Positions 54,108 to 63,325 of a DNA stretch of 64,000 nt are shown one piece after another; position 1 is the stretch's first letter, and each line of letters begins with the position of its first letter. The stretch is from positions 73,164 to 137,163 of the forward strand of contig NZ_QPEP01000007.1 of NCBI RefSeq assembly GCF_003577475.1. Direction: 5' to 3'. The DNA is from Salinibius halmophilus (GTDB lineage: Bacteria > Pseudomonadota > Gammaproteobacteria > Pseudomonadales > Natronospirillaceae). The notes below the pieces were generated by a model, which saw only the letters and a program-made list of their open reading frames with translations, did no database searches and was not told where the DNA came from. The translations under genes and the position numbers were made by a program.

Positions 54108-55619
54108 ATGAACTTCAGAAAACAAGGAAGCTTGATAAGCTGGATTGGCACAGCAGACCTTAATGCAATAGACAGTTCCAGTGAAGGTCAACCAGTAGGT
54201 CCTATAGCGGCAATGTTACAGGAGTATGATTTTGACAGAGTTTGTTTGCTGCACTCCTACTCTAAACCCGAAGACAAAGCTAGAGTTGATAGTTACCTAA
54301 GCTGGCTTCGCGAACGTGTAACTACCTCAGTTGATGATCATGATGCTGGGCTGACATCGCCCGTAGACTTTGGTGAGATTTACCTAATTGCAGATAAACA
54401 CCTAAGCCAGCTGGCGAAGCTAAAGCAGTCAATATCAATACTTTTGAGCCCGGGTACGCCAGCGATGCAAGCCGTATGGATTTTGCTCGGTAAAACCAAG
54501 TACCCCTGTGAATACTATCAATCGTCGCCAGAACAGGGTTTGCAGAAAGTACAGATTCCTTTTTCGCTATCTGCTGAGTACGTGCCATCGCTTAAAAGGA
54601 TGAGAAATAGTCAGCTGTCCAGGCTAATCGACACTTCCGCGCCAGTAAATGTCGCCTTTGACGATATCGTCACTCAAAACCCACACATGCTGAAGCTGAA
54701 GGCGCAAGCTCAAGTTCTCGCCGAAAGAGAACTTCCAGTACTCATTTATGGTGAGACAGGTACTGGTAAAGAGTTATTCGCTCGAGCAATTCATGCTGCA
54801 AGCTCTAGATCTAGCAAAGATTTTAAGGCAGTAAACTGTGGAGCGATTCCAAGTGAACTAATTGATGCTGAATTGTTTGGCTATAAAAAAGGGGCGTTTA
54901 CTGGGGCTATTGCCGACAAGCCCGGCTATTTCGACCAAGCGGATGGTGGAACGCTCTTTTTAGATGAGTTTGGTGAACTAGAACCTAGTGCACAAGTCCG
55001 ACTGCTTAGAGTGCTAAATGATGGTGAGTTTACGCCAGTAGGCAGTACCACTTCTAAAAAAACGGATGTTCGACTGATTACCGCAACACATCGGAATCTA
55101 ATGGAAGATGTTGCCAATGGCAGATTTCGCGAAGATCTGTTTTACCGTGTCGCTGTGGGTGTCTTACATCTTCCTCCTCTAAGAGAAAGGCAGGGCGATT
55201 TACTGTTTTTGGTCGACAACATCATGCAAAGCCTGGCCGAGGAGGATGTGGCTTTTAAGAATAAAAAAATTTCCCCAAATGCAAAAAATCTTATCCTTTC
55301 TCATCCTTGGCGCGGCAATGTCCGTGAACTTAGATCAACTTTACTGCGCGCGTCGTTATGGGCTCACGAAAATTTGATTACCTCGTCTGATATTCAGCAA
55401 GCGCTCTTTCAAATGCCGGAAAAAGAAAACGCTCTACTACATAAAGATGTTGCGAACGGTATTGATTTGAAGGCAATGATCGGTGAGTTTGCGGCAAAGT
55501 ACGTCAGAGGTGCAATGGTTGAAAGTGGTGGTAAAAAGGCCAAAGCCGCTGAAATGTTAGGGTTCAATAACTACCAAACGCTCAATAATTGGATGAAAAG
55601 ATACAAGATTTCTGACTAA
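54108..55619 (+). CDS. Sigma-54-dependent activator with CARF-like sensor domain
   Basis: 503 residues. Residues 1-165 look like a CARF-type Rossmann fold: ISWIGTADLNA (first strand), DFDRVCLLHSYS (second strand) and ILLSPGTPAMQAVWILLGKT, the S-G-T-P-x-M turn seen in ligand-binding CARF proteins. Residues about 185-420 are the AAA+ domain with Walker A GETGTGKE (215-222), GAFTGA sigma-54 contact loop (262-267) intact, and TLFLDEFGELE (Walker B). A C-terminal Fis-type HTH covers about 460-503. Architecture equals RtcR, which senses a nucleotide signal. The sigma-54-type promoter 10 nt downstream is the obvious target. Confidence 0.87.
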   Translation: MNFRKQGSLISWIGTADLNAIDSSSEGQPVGPIAAMLQEYDFDRVCLLHSYSKPEDKARVDSYLSWLRERVTTSVDDHDAGLTSPVDFGEIYLIADKHLSQLAKLKQSISILLSPGTPAMQAVWILLGKTKYPCEYYQSSPEQGLQKVQIPFSLSAEYVPSLKRMRNSQLSRLIDTSAPVNVAFDDIVTQNPHMLKLKAQAQVLAERELPVLIYGETGTGKELFARAIHAASSRSSKDFKAVNCGAIPSELIDAELFGYKKGAFTGAIADKPGYFDQADGGTLFLDEFGELEPSAQVRLLRVLNDGEFTPVGSTTSKKTDVRLITATHRNLMEDVANGRFREDLFYRVAVGVLHLPPLRERQGDLLFLVDNIMQSLAEEDVAFKNKKISPNAKNLILSHPWRGNVRELRSTLLRASLWAHENLITSSDIQQALFQMPEKENALLHKDVANGIDLKAMIGEFAAKYVRGAMVESGGKKAKAAEMLGFNNYQTLNNWMKRYKISD

Positions 55620-55628
55620 GAAAAAAAC

Positions 55629-55645
55629 TTGGCACGCCTCTAGCT
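55629..55645 (+). promoter_or_regulatory. Sigma-54-type promoter driving the TerY-P operon
   Basis: TTGGCACGCCTCTAGCT carries a perfect -24 element (TTGGCACG), GG at 55631-55632 and GC at 55643-55644, exactly 10 nt apart. The -12 element is TAGCT instead of TTGCT. It lies between the sigma-54 activator gene and the VWA gene, about 55 nt before the predicted transcription start region reaches the ATG at 55712. Confidence 0.82.
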
Positions 55646-55711
55646 TATGTACTGTTAAGTGGCCTCGCTAGAAGCCAATTAGAAGAAAATTAATTATCAA
55701 GGAGAGTCATT

Positions 55712-56386
55712 ATGTCTCAGTTGAAAAAATTCCAACACGAAACAGCCCGCCCGTTACCGATTATCATCCTTGCCGACACCAGTGGCAGCATGAGTGTAGA
55801 TGGAAAGATCGAAGCGCTTAACTTGAGTTTGCAGGAGATGATCAAAAGCTTCGCCACGGAAAGCCGGGTTCGTGCAGAACTGCAAGTATCGGTCATAACA
55901 TTTGGTGGTTTGCAAGCCGAAGAGGTTTTACCTTTAACGCCCGCTCACGCAATCGAAGCAATGAGTTCGTTCGATGCAGCAGGTCCAACCCCGATGGGCG
56001 GTGCCTTTCAGCTAGCCAATGCTCTAATTGAAGACAGTGAGCGCATCCCATACCCGCGCGCATACAAGCCAGTTGTTGTGCTCGTATCCGACGGCTATCC
56101 AACAGATGATTGGCAATCTGCATTCGAGCAGTTTAACCAGGGCAAGTACTCAGCCAAAGCGACACGCTTCGCAATGGCAATCGGTAATGACGCCGACGAA
56201 ACCATGCTAAGCGAATTTGCCAATGACCCCGAAGCACCGCTTTTCCGCGGTCAAAATGCCCGCGATATTCATCGCTTCTTCCGTGCCGTTACCATGTCTG
56301 TCACGACTCGTAGTCGCTCTGCCACACCCAATCAATCGGTTGAACTGGTGGTCGATGAGGCTGACGACGTTGAGTGGGAATTTTAA
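55712..56386 (+). CDS. TerY-like VWA domain protein
   Basis: 224-residue single von Willebrand A domain of TerY class. The MIDAS metal site is complete: D22-x-S24-x-S26 (ADTSGSM), T93 (GPTPMGG) and D127 (VSDGYPTDD). In the TerY-P triad it is the first of three linked genes with a PP2C phosphatase and a kinase, and may act as phosphorylated adaptor. SD aaggag precedes ATG. The stop overlaps the next start by 1 nt (TAATG). Confidence 0.92.
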   Translation: MSQLKKFQHETARPLPIIILADTSGSMSVDGKIEALNLSLQEMIKSFATESRVRAELQVSVITFGGLQAEEVLPLTPAHAIEAMSSFDAAGPTPMGGAFQLANALIEDSERIPYPRAYKPVVVLVSDGYPTDDWQSAFEQFNQGKYSAKATRFAMAIGNDADETMLSEFANDPEAPLFRGQNARDIHRFFRAVTMSVTTRSRSATPNQSVELVVDEADDVEWEF

Positions 56387-57060
56387 TGAGGCTACTTGCT
56401 TCCAGTGCAACAGTGATTGGGCCTGCTCACACGCAAGATGGACTACCCAATCAAGATGCGCACGTAGCAAAAGGATTCCGCGGCGGTTGTTTCGCCGCGG
56501 TTGCAGACGGGCTCGGCAGTCGGCCGCTAAGTCATTTGGGTTCTGCAGCGGCAGTTACTTTAGCCAGAGAGCTCTCGCCTCATAACTGCAAGCCAAGCCA
56601 GTTAAGCGAAGCGTGGAAGGCTAGTTTTGAAAATGAGTTCGACCTGTACGAGACCACATGTTTATGGGCTTGGGTGAACGACCAAGGCTATGGTTCTGTG
56701 CACCAAGCGGGCGATGGACTAGTGCTCGCCAGAACTGGTGGCAAATTTCAGGTGCTTTCGCCTGAAAACCAACTGTTTGGTAACCAAACAACAACGCTCG
56801 CACAGGCTACAAACGAGCTAGCTATGAACGCAGATATCAAGCTGACTAAGGCAGGTGACGGTCTGCTGCTAATGACAGATGGCATTTCGGATGACCTAGT
56901 GGCCGAGCACCTAGAAAGCTTCTTTGAGGTCATTTATCAATATCAAAAGAGCCGAAGCCGCCGCAGAATGAAACGCTGGCTAGCAAGCGAACTTGAGCAG
57001 TGGTCAACACCATTGCATGGCGATGACAAAAGCATCGCTTGCATACTTAGAATGGATTGA
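56386..57060 (+). CDS. PP2C-family protein phosphatase of the TerY-P triad
   Basis: 224 residues. Metal-binding motifs: NQDAHVAK near residue 22, VADGLGSRPLSHLGS (D41-G42), LLMTDGISDDL and the terminal GDDKSIACIL. These match Ser/Thr phosphatase PP2C/PppA types. It starts inside the VWA stop and is followed 4 nt later by the kinase gene, so phosphatase and kinase are made in step. Likely reverses phosphorylation by the next gene product. Confidence 0.9.
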   Translation: MRLLASSATVIGPAHTQDGLPNQDAHVAKGFRGGCFAAVADGLGSRPLSHLGSAAAVTLARELSPHNCKPSQLSEAWKASFENEFDLYETTCLWAWVNDQGYGSVHQAGDGLVLARTGGKFQVLSPENQLFGNQTTTLAQATNELAMNADIKLTKAGDGLLLMTDGISDDLVAEHLESFFEVIYQYQKSRSRRRMKRWLASELEQWSTPLHGDDKSIACILRMD

Positions 57061-57064
57061 ACGA

Positions 57065-58450
57065 ATGAGCAAACAAGAAAAGCCAAGAAAGCGCATTGTC
57101 GAAGACACCAAGGGGACACGCTATGAGCTTGGTAATGAGCTAAGCAAAGGTGGGCAAGGCGTTGTTTTCCACACCAACTACCCTGGTGTACTGATCAAGG
57201 GCTTTACTAATAAGAACGAGAAAGCAGCACAGCGTTGGCGTAAGCAAATTGAATGGTTAACTCGCCAAGACTTCACCGAGCTAAAGATTGCCAAGCCTGT
57301 TGCTTTGCTAAAAGAACCGCGTAACGGCTATGTAATGGAGCTTATGGACGGCTTAATTCCCCTACAGAGCTTGTTAGAAAGCTTTGTCGAAGCCGAAGAA
57401 AATGCTGCCGAAGACTACATTCGCCAAGGCGGCTTACGACGCCGTATCCGTATTCTTTGCCAGTTAGCTAACACGCTAAACCAGCTACATGCACAAGGTA
57501 TGCTTTACGGAGACTTGTCTCCATCTAACATCTTTGTTTCCGACGATCCAAATTTTGCCGAAACCTGGTTAATTGATTGCGACAACATCAGCCTAGAATC
57601 GCACAACGACCACGCTCTATATACCCAAGATTACGGCGCACCAGAGGTCGTCAAAGGTAAAGCATTATTGTCAAGCTTAACCGATGTCTGGAGCTTTGCA
57701 GTCATTGCCTATCAGCTGCTAACGCACAACCATCCGTTAAAAGGCGATATGGTGAACTATGGAGACCCAGAGGTTGAAGAGGCGGCAATGCGGGGCGAGC
57801 ATCCCTGGATTAATGACTCTGAGGATATCGACAACGAGTGCATGCAAAACTTACCACCTCATGTAATTGAGCACTCTCGATTACCACAGCTATTTGCCCA
57901 ATGTTTTGAGCAAGGCAAATCGCAACCACTAGAACGGCCAAGTATGGCGCAGTGGCTAGAGGCGCTTACCGAGTGCGATGAGCGCTTGGTACTGTGCGAA
58001 AGCTGCGGCGCACATAATCTGTTTGCTGAAAATTCAGATTCAGAATGCTTTTTTTGCGAGGCGAAGATTGACCCAAATTTAGTAGTTTTTGAAGAGTTTA
58101 TTGTTCCCACTTCAGAAGACAATACGCCAATAGAAAGTAGTGATTGGATACCATCGGGAAGAAAAGTGGTTCTACAGCCTGGTGTTGAAAAAGAGCTTAA
58201 ACGATTGCTGCCAAGTTATGCTTATAGCTATTGGCCAAGTGACCATCTAAAAATTGAGTTCTTGGATAAAGGCTTAAAAATCAATGCGACTGAAGATGAC
58301 TGCGTTACCTTGCAACGCGGGTCAAAAACCAAGCTCCTATCAAAAGGGCAAGGTATTCCCTTGGCCAAGCGTGGGCAAGATGAAACACCGTTTTGGTTGC
58401 ATATAGGTGAGCTCGCCACGCAACACATTGTTTGGCAGTTTAGGTGGTGA
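57065..58450 (+). CDS. Ser/Thr protein kinase with zinc ribbon (TerY-P kinase)
   Basis: 461 residues. The kinase domain (about 18-300) has glycine loop LSKGGQGVVF, ATP lysine K45 (VLIKGF), catalytic-loop variant YGDLSPSN (D150) in place of HRD-x4-N, and DCD (171-173) at the metal site. A four-Cys zinc ribbon follows (C311, C314, C328, C331), then a C-terminal beta-rich extension of about 100 residues. This fused layout is the known TerY-P kinase form. The true start is ATG 57065; an earlier in-frame start at 56993 lies in the phosphatase gene. Confidence 0.9.
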   Translation: MSKQEKPRKRIVEDTKGTRYELGNELSKGGQGVVFHTNYPGVLIKGFTNKNEKAAQRWRKQIEWLTRQDFTELKIAKPVALLKEPRNGYVMELMDGLIPLQSLLESFVEAEENAAEDYIRQGGLRRRIRILCQLANTLNQLHAQGMLYGDLSPSNIFVSDDPNFAETWLIDCDNISLESHNDHALYTQDYGAPEVVKGKALLSSLTDVWSFAVIAYQLLTHNHPLKGDMVNYGDPEVEEAAMRGEHPWINDSEDIDNECMQNLPPHVIEHSRLPQLFAQCFEQGKSQPLERPSMAQWLEALTECDERLVLCESCGAHNLFAENSDSECFFCEAKIDPNLVVFEEFIVPTSEDNTPIESSDWIPSGRKVVLQPGVEKELKRLLPSYAYSYWPSDHLKIEFLDKGLKINATEDDCVTLQRGSKTKLLSKGQGIPLAKRGQDETPFWLHIGELATQHIVWQFRW

Positions 58451-58455
58451 GCACT

Positions 58456-61400
58456 ATGGACTTAAAAGATTTTCCTTTTTTTGATGAAACGGTTCTAACA
58501 CTTAGTTCAAGCGATAACCTTGACCAACTTGTCGAAGGCCAGAAGGTAGCGATTCAGAAGTATGGTGATGACTGGCTACTTGTGCAAAATGACCAGCGCG
58601 TAAAAGTTAGGCCTACCGCAAATAATAGAGGCAATTTTGAATTGCTGGTGGAGCGCGACCAAACACAATGGTTATTAACTAAAGCAACAAAAGGCAAATT
58701 ATTATTAAGATATTGCGCGCCAGTTGAGTTGCAGTTCTTAGACATCGAAGTGGGTATCGATGAGCTCATTATCGACGATTTGTATAGCAAGCAAGAAATT
58801 CCCACCCAAGATCCAATTAAAGCTAGCGCTTGGTTTGCAAAAACTTTCATCGTTGATGCCGCTAACAGCCAATGGCTGGTCGTGGCCAACCATGTTAACC
58901 ACGCTAAAGCTGGCGCTTTTCAGTTGTTAGGTAACGGCTGGCGCGCCGATATAGAGGAAACGGACGACGCCAAGTTGCTGGTGAAACGACTCACTCGAAG
59001 AATCAAAAGAGACGGTGGTTTTGCACTAATCATAGGTACTTTCAGCTTTGTAGATGCTTCGGTAGCGCAAGCGCTACAAAGTGGCACTGAAAAAGCCATG
59101 CTCGACGCAGCGCTGCGCAGTAATCAAGGCTATCTAGATTTATGGAATCTTTATAACAGTAAAGAGTGGGATCAAGCTTTAGATCAAGCGAGTACTCTAA
59201 GAACACTAAGAATTACTGAAATCGAAGGTCGGCAAGAAGGGCGAACCAACTATTGGAAGCTAACACCTCGAACGCTCGATGACTTAAAAGAGTTTAAAGA
59301 GCGTTGGCAAGTGCTTGAACTAGAAAGTAACCAGCAATACGACCTTGGTACTAACCCGCCTGATTTTACTGAAGAGCTCGCAGTGACTGCTTTGCAAGCC
59401 GGCGAGCGACAGGTACCAAGAGGCACGATTAGATTTAGACCAGATCATGTTGAGTTTCGGCCAGCAAGCACAGGTCAGCACTCACAGCTCCGCCAGCAAG
59501 ATGGTTGGTTGTACCTGTCTTTAGCAGGGCATAGAACAGCTGGTAAGCGTAGGCTCGCTGCCAAACAAACAATCGACTCGGGCAAGCGTTTAACACAGTT
59601 AAAATGGTTGCTAGAAGGTGTTGCTGTACCCCCAAGCCGGCGCAGAAAAATAAAAGCATTAACACCCTACGCAAAAGAAACGTTTAAAGGTGGCAAGCCC
59701 ACGGCAAAACAAGAGAACGCCTTAGAAGTGGCACTCAATACCCCTGATCTTGCCATCATTATAGGGCCGCCAGGTACAGGCAAAACTCAAGTGATCGCTG
59801 CACTACAGCGTCGTTTAGCCGAAGAATCGCAGGAGCAGAGCTTATCAGGCCAGGTGCTTATTAGTAGCTTTCAGCATGATGCAGTGGATAACGCGCTTGA
59901 TCGCAGCGACGTCATGGGTCTGCCAGGCACTCGCATTGGCGGCAAACGTGGTTCAGCAGATCAGACAGCATTACTGGAACCTTGGATTGCCCAACGAGTC
60001 GACTACTTAAATGACCAAGTCGCAGCCGAGTACGAAAAACACTCGGAACTTAAACTGATTAATAATCTTGCTGATCGTTTAGCAATGGTGCGCTTAGCTG
60101 GTTATCAACAGAATCGCCTAGCAGATGAACTCGAAAAGTGTCTAGAAGATATTAGAGCCTTGCTTAATAACGGCATCTCTGTGAATAGTGAGCTGGAGTT
60201 TGAACTAGAAGACTACATCAGCGAGCTGCGTAGTAAAGGTGGCGCACAAGCAGCAAGTATTGAGCAGGCTGATAAGCTAGTGAAAAAAATCCGTGCTATG
60301 CGCATTACGGCAGAATCATTTGCTGACGATGGCAGCGAGCGAGCATGGGATTTGTACAGTACGCTCAAGCGTACAAATCACAATGTTGAGCCTGGTCTAT
60401 TAGCCGTATTGGAGGACCTAGCAGAATCTTCGTCAGATAATATTGAATCCTTTGATGGGCTTGCCCAGTTAAAGCACCAACTACTCGACAAGTTCTTACC
60501 CGACTATCGCCCGCCTGCACTAAAGCAAAAAATAGATGACCAAGGTTTGGCCTTAATCAGCAAGCTCGAAATCCAAGTCGAAAAACTGGTACAGAAAAGC
60601 AAGCAAGGTGCTGCATGGGTACTCGAACAGCTAGTTGCCAGTCTTAGCCAAGACCAAAGGGCGACCAAGTCAGTAATCGATGAGTATTCAATGGTTGTTG
60701 GCGCTACCTGTCAGCAAGCAGCTGGTAAACAAATGGCTAGCCTCAAAGAGATCGCCGGGTTTGACAGTACAGAAATCGAGTTTGAAACCGTTGTGGTCGA
60801 CGAAGCCGCGCGGGCAAACCCGCTAGACTTATTTGTGCCTATGGCAATGGCTAAGCGCCGAATCATCTTAGTAGGCGATGACCGCCAGCTACCACACATG
60901 CTTGAACCTAGTATCGAAGAAGCACTACAACAAGAACTAAATTTAACCGATCAGCAGCAAGAAGCTTTTCGTTCAAGCTTGTTTGAGCGGCTAAGAATTA
61001 AGTTGCAAGAACTGCAGAAGCAAGACGGTGTTGATCGAGTGATCATGCTCGACACTCAATTTCGCATGCACCCCGTGTTAGGCGACTTTGTTAGTCAGCA
61101 GTTCTATGAATCAGAAGGGCTAGGCAAAGTTCATTCGGGCCGCTCAGCCGAAGACTTTGCTTTTAGCGAGAGTTTCTTAACCAACATAGCTGCTCAAAAA
61201 GGTAACTATGAGGATAAAGTTTGCCAGTGGATTGATGTAGCTGACGCCAATAATCCGGCTCGTCGAAATAACGGGAAAAGCCTTAGCCGAGAAGCCGAAG
61301 CAGATGTCATTGTAAATGAAGTCCAGCAGCTTTTAGCAGCGGGTGGCGAAGCCATGTCAGTCGGCGTGATTACCTTCTATGCCGCCCAGCGTGAACTCAT

Positions 61401-61860
61401 TATGCAAAAACTCGCTGAGCGCAAAGTAAACAACACACCTTTGATGGTCAAAACCGATCAAGGCTATGAGCCGCATGATGATTTTAAATGGACCAAAAAG
61501 ACCAATAAAGACGGCTCAATTACCCGCGAAGAGCGTTTGCGCGTTGGCTCAGTTGATGCCTTTCAGGGTAAAGAGTTTGATGTTGTATTGCTCTCGGTAG
61601 TGAGAACGTTCAATGCTAAAAAACCAGCGTCAGAGCCAGGTATTAGCGAAGAAGAAAAAGAAAAAAGGTTGCGCAGCCAATTTGGTTTTATGCGCTTAAC
61701 CAACCGTATGAACGTGGCAATGAGTCGCCAGCGCCAAATGCTTATCTGTGTTGGCGATGCGCAGCTGGCGCAAGGCCAGGATGCACAAACGGCTGTGCCG
61801 TCTTTGGCCGCATTCTATCAACTTTGTAAAGGGGATCACGGTGCAATTCGTTCATACTAA
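58456..61860 (+). CDS. Large SF1 helicase of the Upf1/Dna2 class
   Basis: 1134 residues. Residues 1-400 are an unrecognised N-terminal region. SF1 motifs follow: Walker A GPPGTGKT (437-444), Walker B VVVDEAARANP (D782-E783), motif III GDDRQLPHML, motif IV DTQFRMHP (from about 866) and motif V-VI SVDAFQGKEFDVVLLSVVRT (from about 1033) with LTNRMNVAMSRQR. The helical insert between motifs I and II (about 500-770) is coiled coil-like. Such AAA_11/AAA_12 helicases (COG1112-like) occur with TerY-P genes and in several defence systems. ATG 58456 has aggtgg 8 nt upstream. Confidence 0.9.
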   Translation: MDLKDFPFFDETVLTLSSSDNLDQLVEGQKVAIQKYGDDWLLVQNDQRVKVRPTANNRGNFELLVERDQTQWLLTKATKGKLLLRYCAPVELQFLDIEVGIDELIIDDLYSKQEIPTQDPIKASAWFAKTFIVDAANSQWLVVANHVNHAKAGAFQLLGNGWRADIEETDDAKLLVKRLTRRIKRDGGFALIIGTFSFVDASVAQALQSGTEKAMLDAALRSNQGYLDLWNLYNSKEWDQALDQASTLRTLRITEIEGRQEGRTNYWKLTPRTLDDLKEFKERWQVLELESNQQYDLGTNPPDFTEELAVTALQAGERQVPRGTIRFRPDHVEFRPASTGQHSQLRQQDGWLYLSLAGHRTAGKRRLAAKQTIDSGKRLTQLKWLLEGVAVPPSRRRKIKALTPYAKETFKGGKPTAKQENALEVALNTPDLAIIIGPPGTGKTQVIAALQRRLAEESQEQSLSGQVLISSFQHDAVDNALDRSDVMGLPGTRIGGKRGSADQTALLEPWIAQRVDYLNDQVAAEYEKHSELKLINNLADRLAMVRLAGYQQNRLADELEKCLEDIRALLNNGISVNSELEFELEDYISELRSKGGAQAASIEQADKLVKKIRAMRITAESFADDGSERAWDLYSTLKRTNHNVEPGLLAVLEDLAESSSDNIESFDGLAQLKHQLLDKFLPDYRPPALKQKIDDQGLALISKLEIQVEKLVQKSKQGAAWVLEQLVASLSQDQRATKSVIDEYSMVVGATCQQAAGKQMASLKEIAGFDSTEIEFETVVVDEAARANPLDLFVPMAMAKRRIILVGDDRQLPHMLEPSIEEALQQELNLTDQQQEAFRSSLFERLRIKLQELQKQDGVDRVIMLDTQFRMHPVLGDFVSQQFYESEGLGKVHSGRSAEDFAFSESFLTNIAAQKGNYEDKVCQWIDVADANNPARRNNGKSLSREAEADVIVNEVQQLLAAGGEAMSVGVITFYAAQRELIMQKLAERKVNNTPLMVKTDQGYEPHDDFKWTKKTNKDGSITREERLRVGSVDAFQGKEFDVVLLSVVRTFNAKKPASEPGISEEEKEKRLRSQFGFMRLTNRMNVAMSRQRQMLICVGDAQLAQGQDAQTAVPSLAAFYQLCKGDHGAIRSY

Positions 61861-63325
61861 CTTATTCCTCAACTTCGCCCCATTCTCCTCTGGCAAAAGG
61901 CAAACCGTACTCTGGCCTGTGCGTGTTTATCGGGTGTTATATCCAGAGCCACGCCGCACAAGGCTAAACTTGTTCGAGCGAGCGATTTTAGGGTTGATAC
62001 GTGCCAAACGTTGGCAAGTTACTGAACTGCAGACCCTAACCGGCCTGCATCCTGATCTAATCAAACTGATCATTGCCAATTGCATTAGCCGCAATTGGCT
62101 TGAGCATTCAGGTGAAAAATTGACCCACGAGGGTGCTAAAACATTAGACGACGAAGAAGTGGATAACCAAGATCTTAAAGCTGGATATTTATTTCAAGAT
62201 GCCATCACGGGTCATTTTTGGCCAAGAATGAGCACCACGTTAAATGAAGTAGAGCCAATTAACCCGCATGCCAAACAGCTCAAATTTAGCCTTAGTCGCA
62301 AAGAGGGGAGCTCAATAACGCCCTATCTGCTTGAACCGGTGCAATCAGATTTACCTAGCTTAACACCAGAGCAGTTAAACCGAGCATACCGTGAATACCG
62401 ACGAGACGTGAATGCCTACAAACAACTCGAAGGCAGTTATGGCAGTAACGACCTAACACTGCCAGGCGTGCAGCAGCTAGATGATTCACCTGAGCAAGCT
62501 TACATGTTGCTCGATATCACAGCAGACCACTATGGTGAGCAGCTTTTTATGGTGAAAGACCCATTCGAAATCCGCGAACATGCCTGGTGGTTAACAGAAG
62601 GGTTAAATGACTTGCTGGCTCGTGACAAGCAATTTTGTAAAAGGTTGGGAGGGTTAGTCGGCAGGGCTGATATGGCCGAGCAAACCGCTGCTGAATGGAT
62701 TAAGAGCCTGCAAAACGAAACTGAGCTCGAGCTATTAACCAGCTACCCTTGGCTAGAAAAGCAAGCCAGCATAAGCCGCTACTTCGCCAGGCTAATTGAA
62801 AAAGAAAAGTCCGTTCAACAAGGCAATCAAAGCCCAGCAAACCTCGAAGCAGCGCTTAGCGAATGCCAAATGTTGCTCGAAGTGGTTATGCAATGGCTAA
62901 TCAAAACGTATCCCATTGCCAAAAACGCAGTGCCACACCAAGAACGCCACAGCTTCAAGCTTAACCGAGAAATATTAAAAGGTCTGGGTATTCCTGCTGC
63001 AACTGACAGCGTAATCGCAACGCTTGCTGGCCAAAGATTAAGTCAGGTTGCAAGAGCGGCGCAAAGCCCAAAAGCGTCGCTTAAAGCTTTGTTATTCGCG
63101 GCAGCGTTAGGTGTATTCGAGCACACGGGTCATCCATTACTGCATTTAAGCGCAGAGCAACTAGCGCTCGAGGAGCTGTTAAAGCTTGCCAATTTGCGTA
63201 ACCAAACCAGTCACGCACAGAGTGAGTTTAACGCGGCTCAGCTCCAGCAGGTCACCGCTGACTTGGTACTCGGCTACATCAATTATTGTAAAAAATTTAC
63301 TGAACAATTTAAGGATTGGTTCTAA
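61841..63325 (+). CDS. Winged-helix protein with C-terminal HEPN-like motif
   Basis: 494 residues from GTG 61841, inside the helicase 3' end. Residues 40-110 look like a winged helix (LFERAILGLIRAKRWQVTELQTL, LIIANCISRNWLEHSGEKLTHEG). The segment AGYLFQDAITGHFWPRM follows. The C-terminal 150 residues are helical and include R453-N-Q-T-S-H458 (LRNQTSH), fitting the R-x4-6-H motif of HEPN ribonucleases with the usual polar residue after R. No full family is recognised. Possible effector or HEPN-fold toxin, but the motif could be chance. Confidence 0.62.
   Translation: MQFVHTNLFLNFAPFSSGKRQTVLWPVRVYRVLYPEPRRTRLNLFERAILGLIRAKRWQVTELQTLTGLHPDLIKLIIANCISRNWLEHSGEKLTHEGAKTLDDEEVDNQDLKAGYLFQDAITGHFWPRMSTTLNEVEPINPHAKQLKFSLSRKEGSSITPYLLEPVQSDLPSLTPEQLNRAYREYRRDVNAYKQLEGSYGSNDLTLPGVQQLDDSPEQAYMLLDITADHYGEQLFMVKDPFEIREHAWWLTEGLNDLLARDKQFCKRLGGLVGRADMAEQTAAEWIKSLQNETELELLTSYPWLEKQASISRYFARLIEKEKSVQQGNQSPANLEAALSECQMLLEVVMQWLIKTYPIAKNAVPHQERHSFKLNREILKGLGIPAATDSVIATLAGQRLSQVARAAQSPKASLKALLFAAALGVFEHTGHPLLHLSAEQLALEELLKLANLRNQTSHAQSEFNAAQLQQVTADLVLGYINYCKKFTEQFKDWF

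Noticed and set aside
58456-61860. Helicase as a housekeeping RecD/UvrD gene
   Set aside because: Motifs (QFRMHP, SVDAFQGKE, NVAMSR) fit the Upf1/Dna2 class, and the gene is embedded in the TerY-P operon by short spacing and overlaps.
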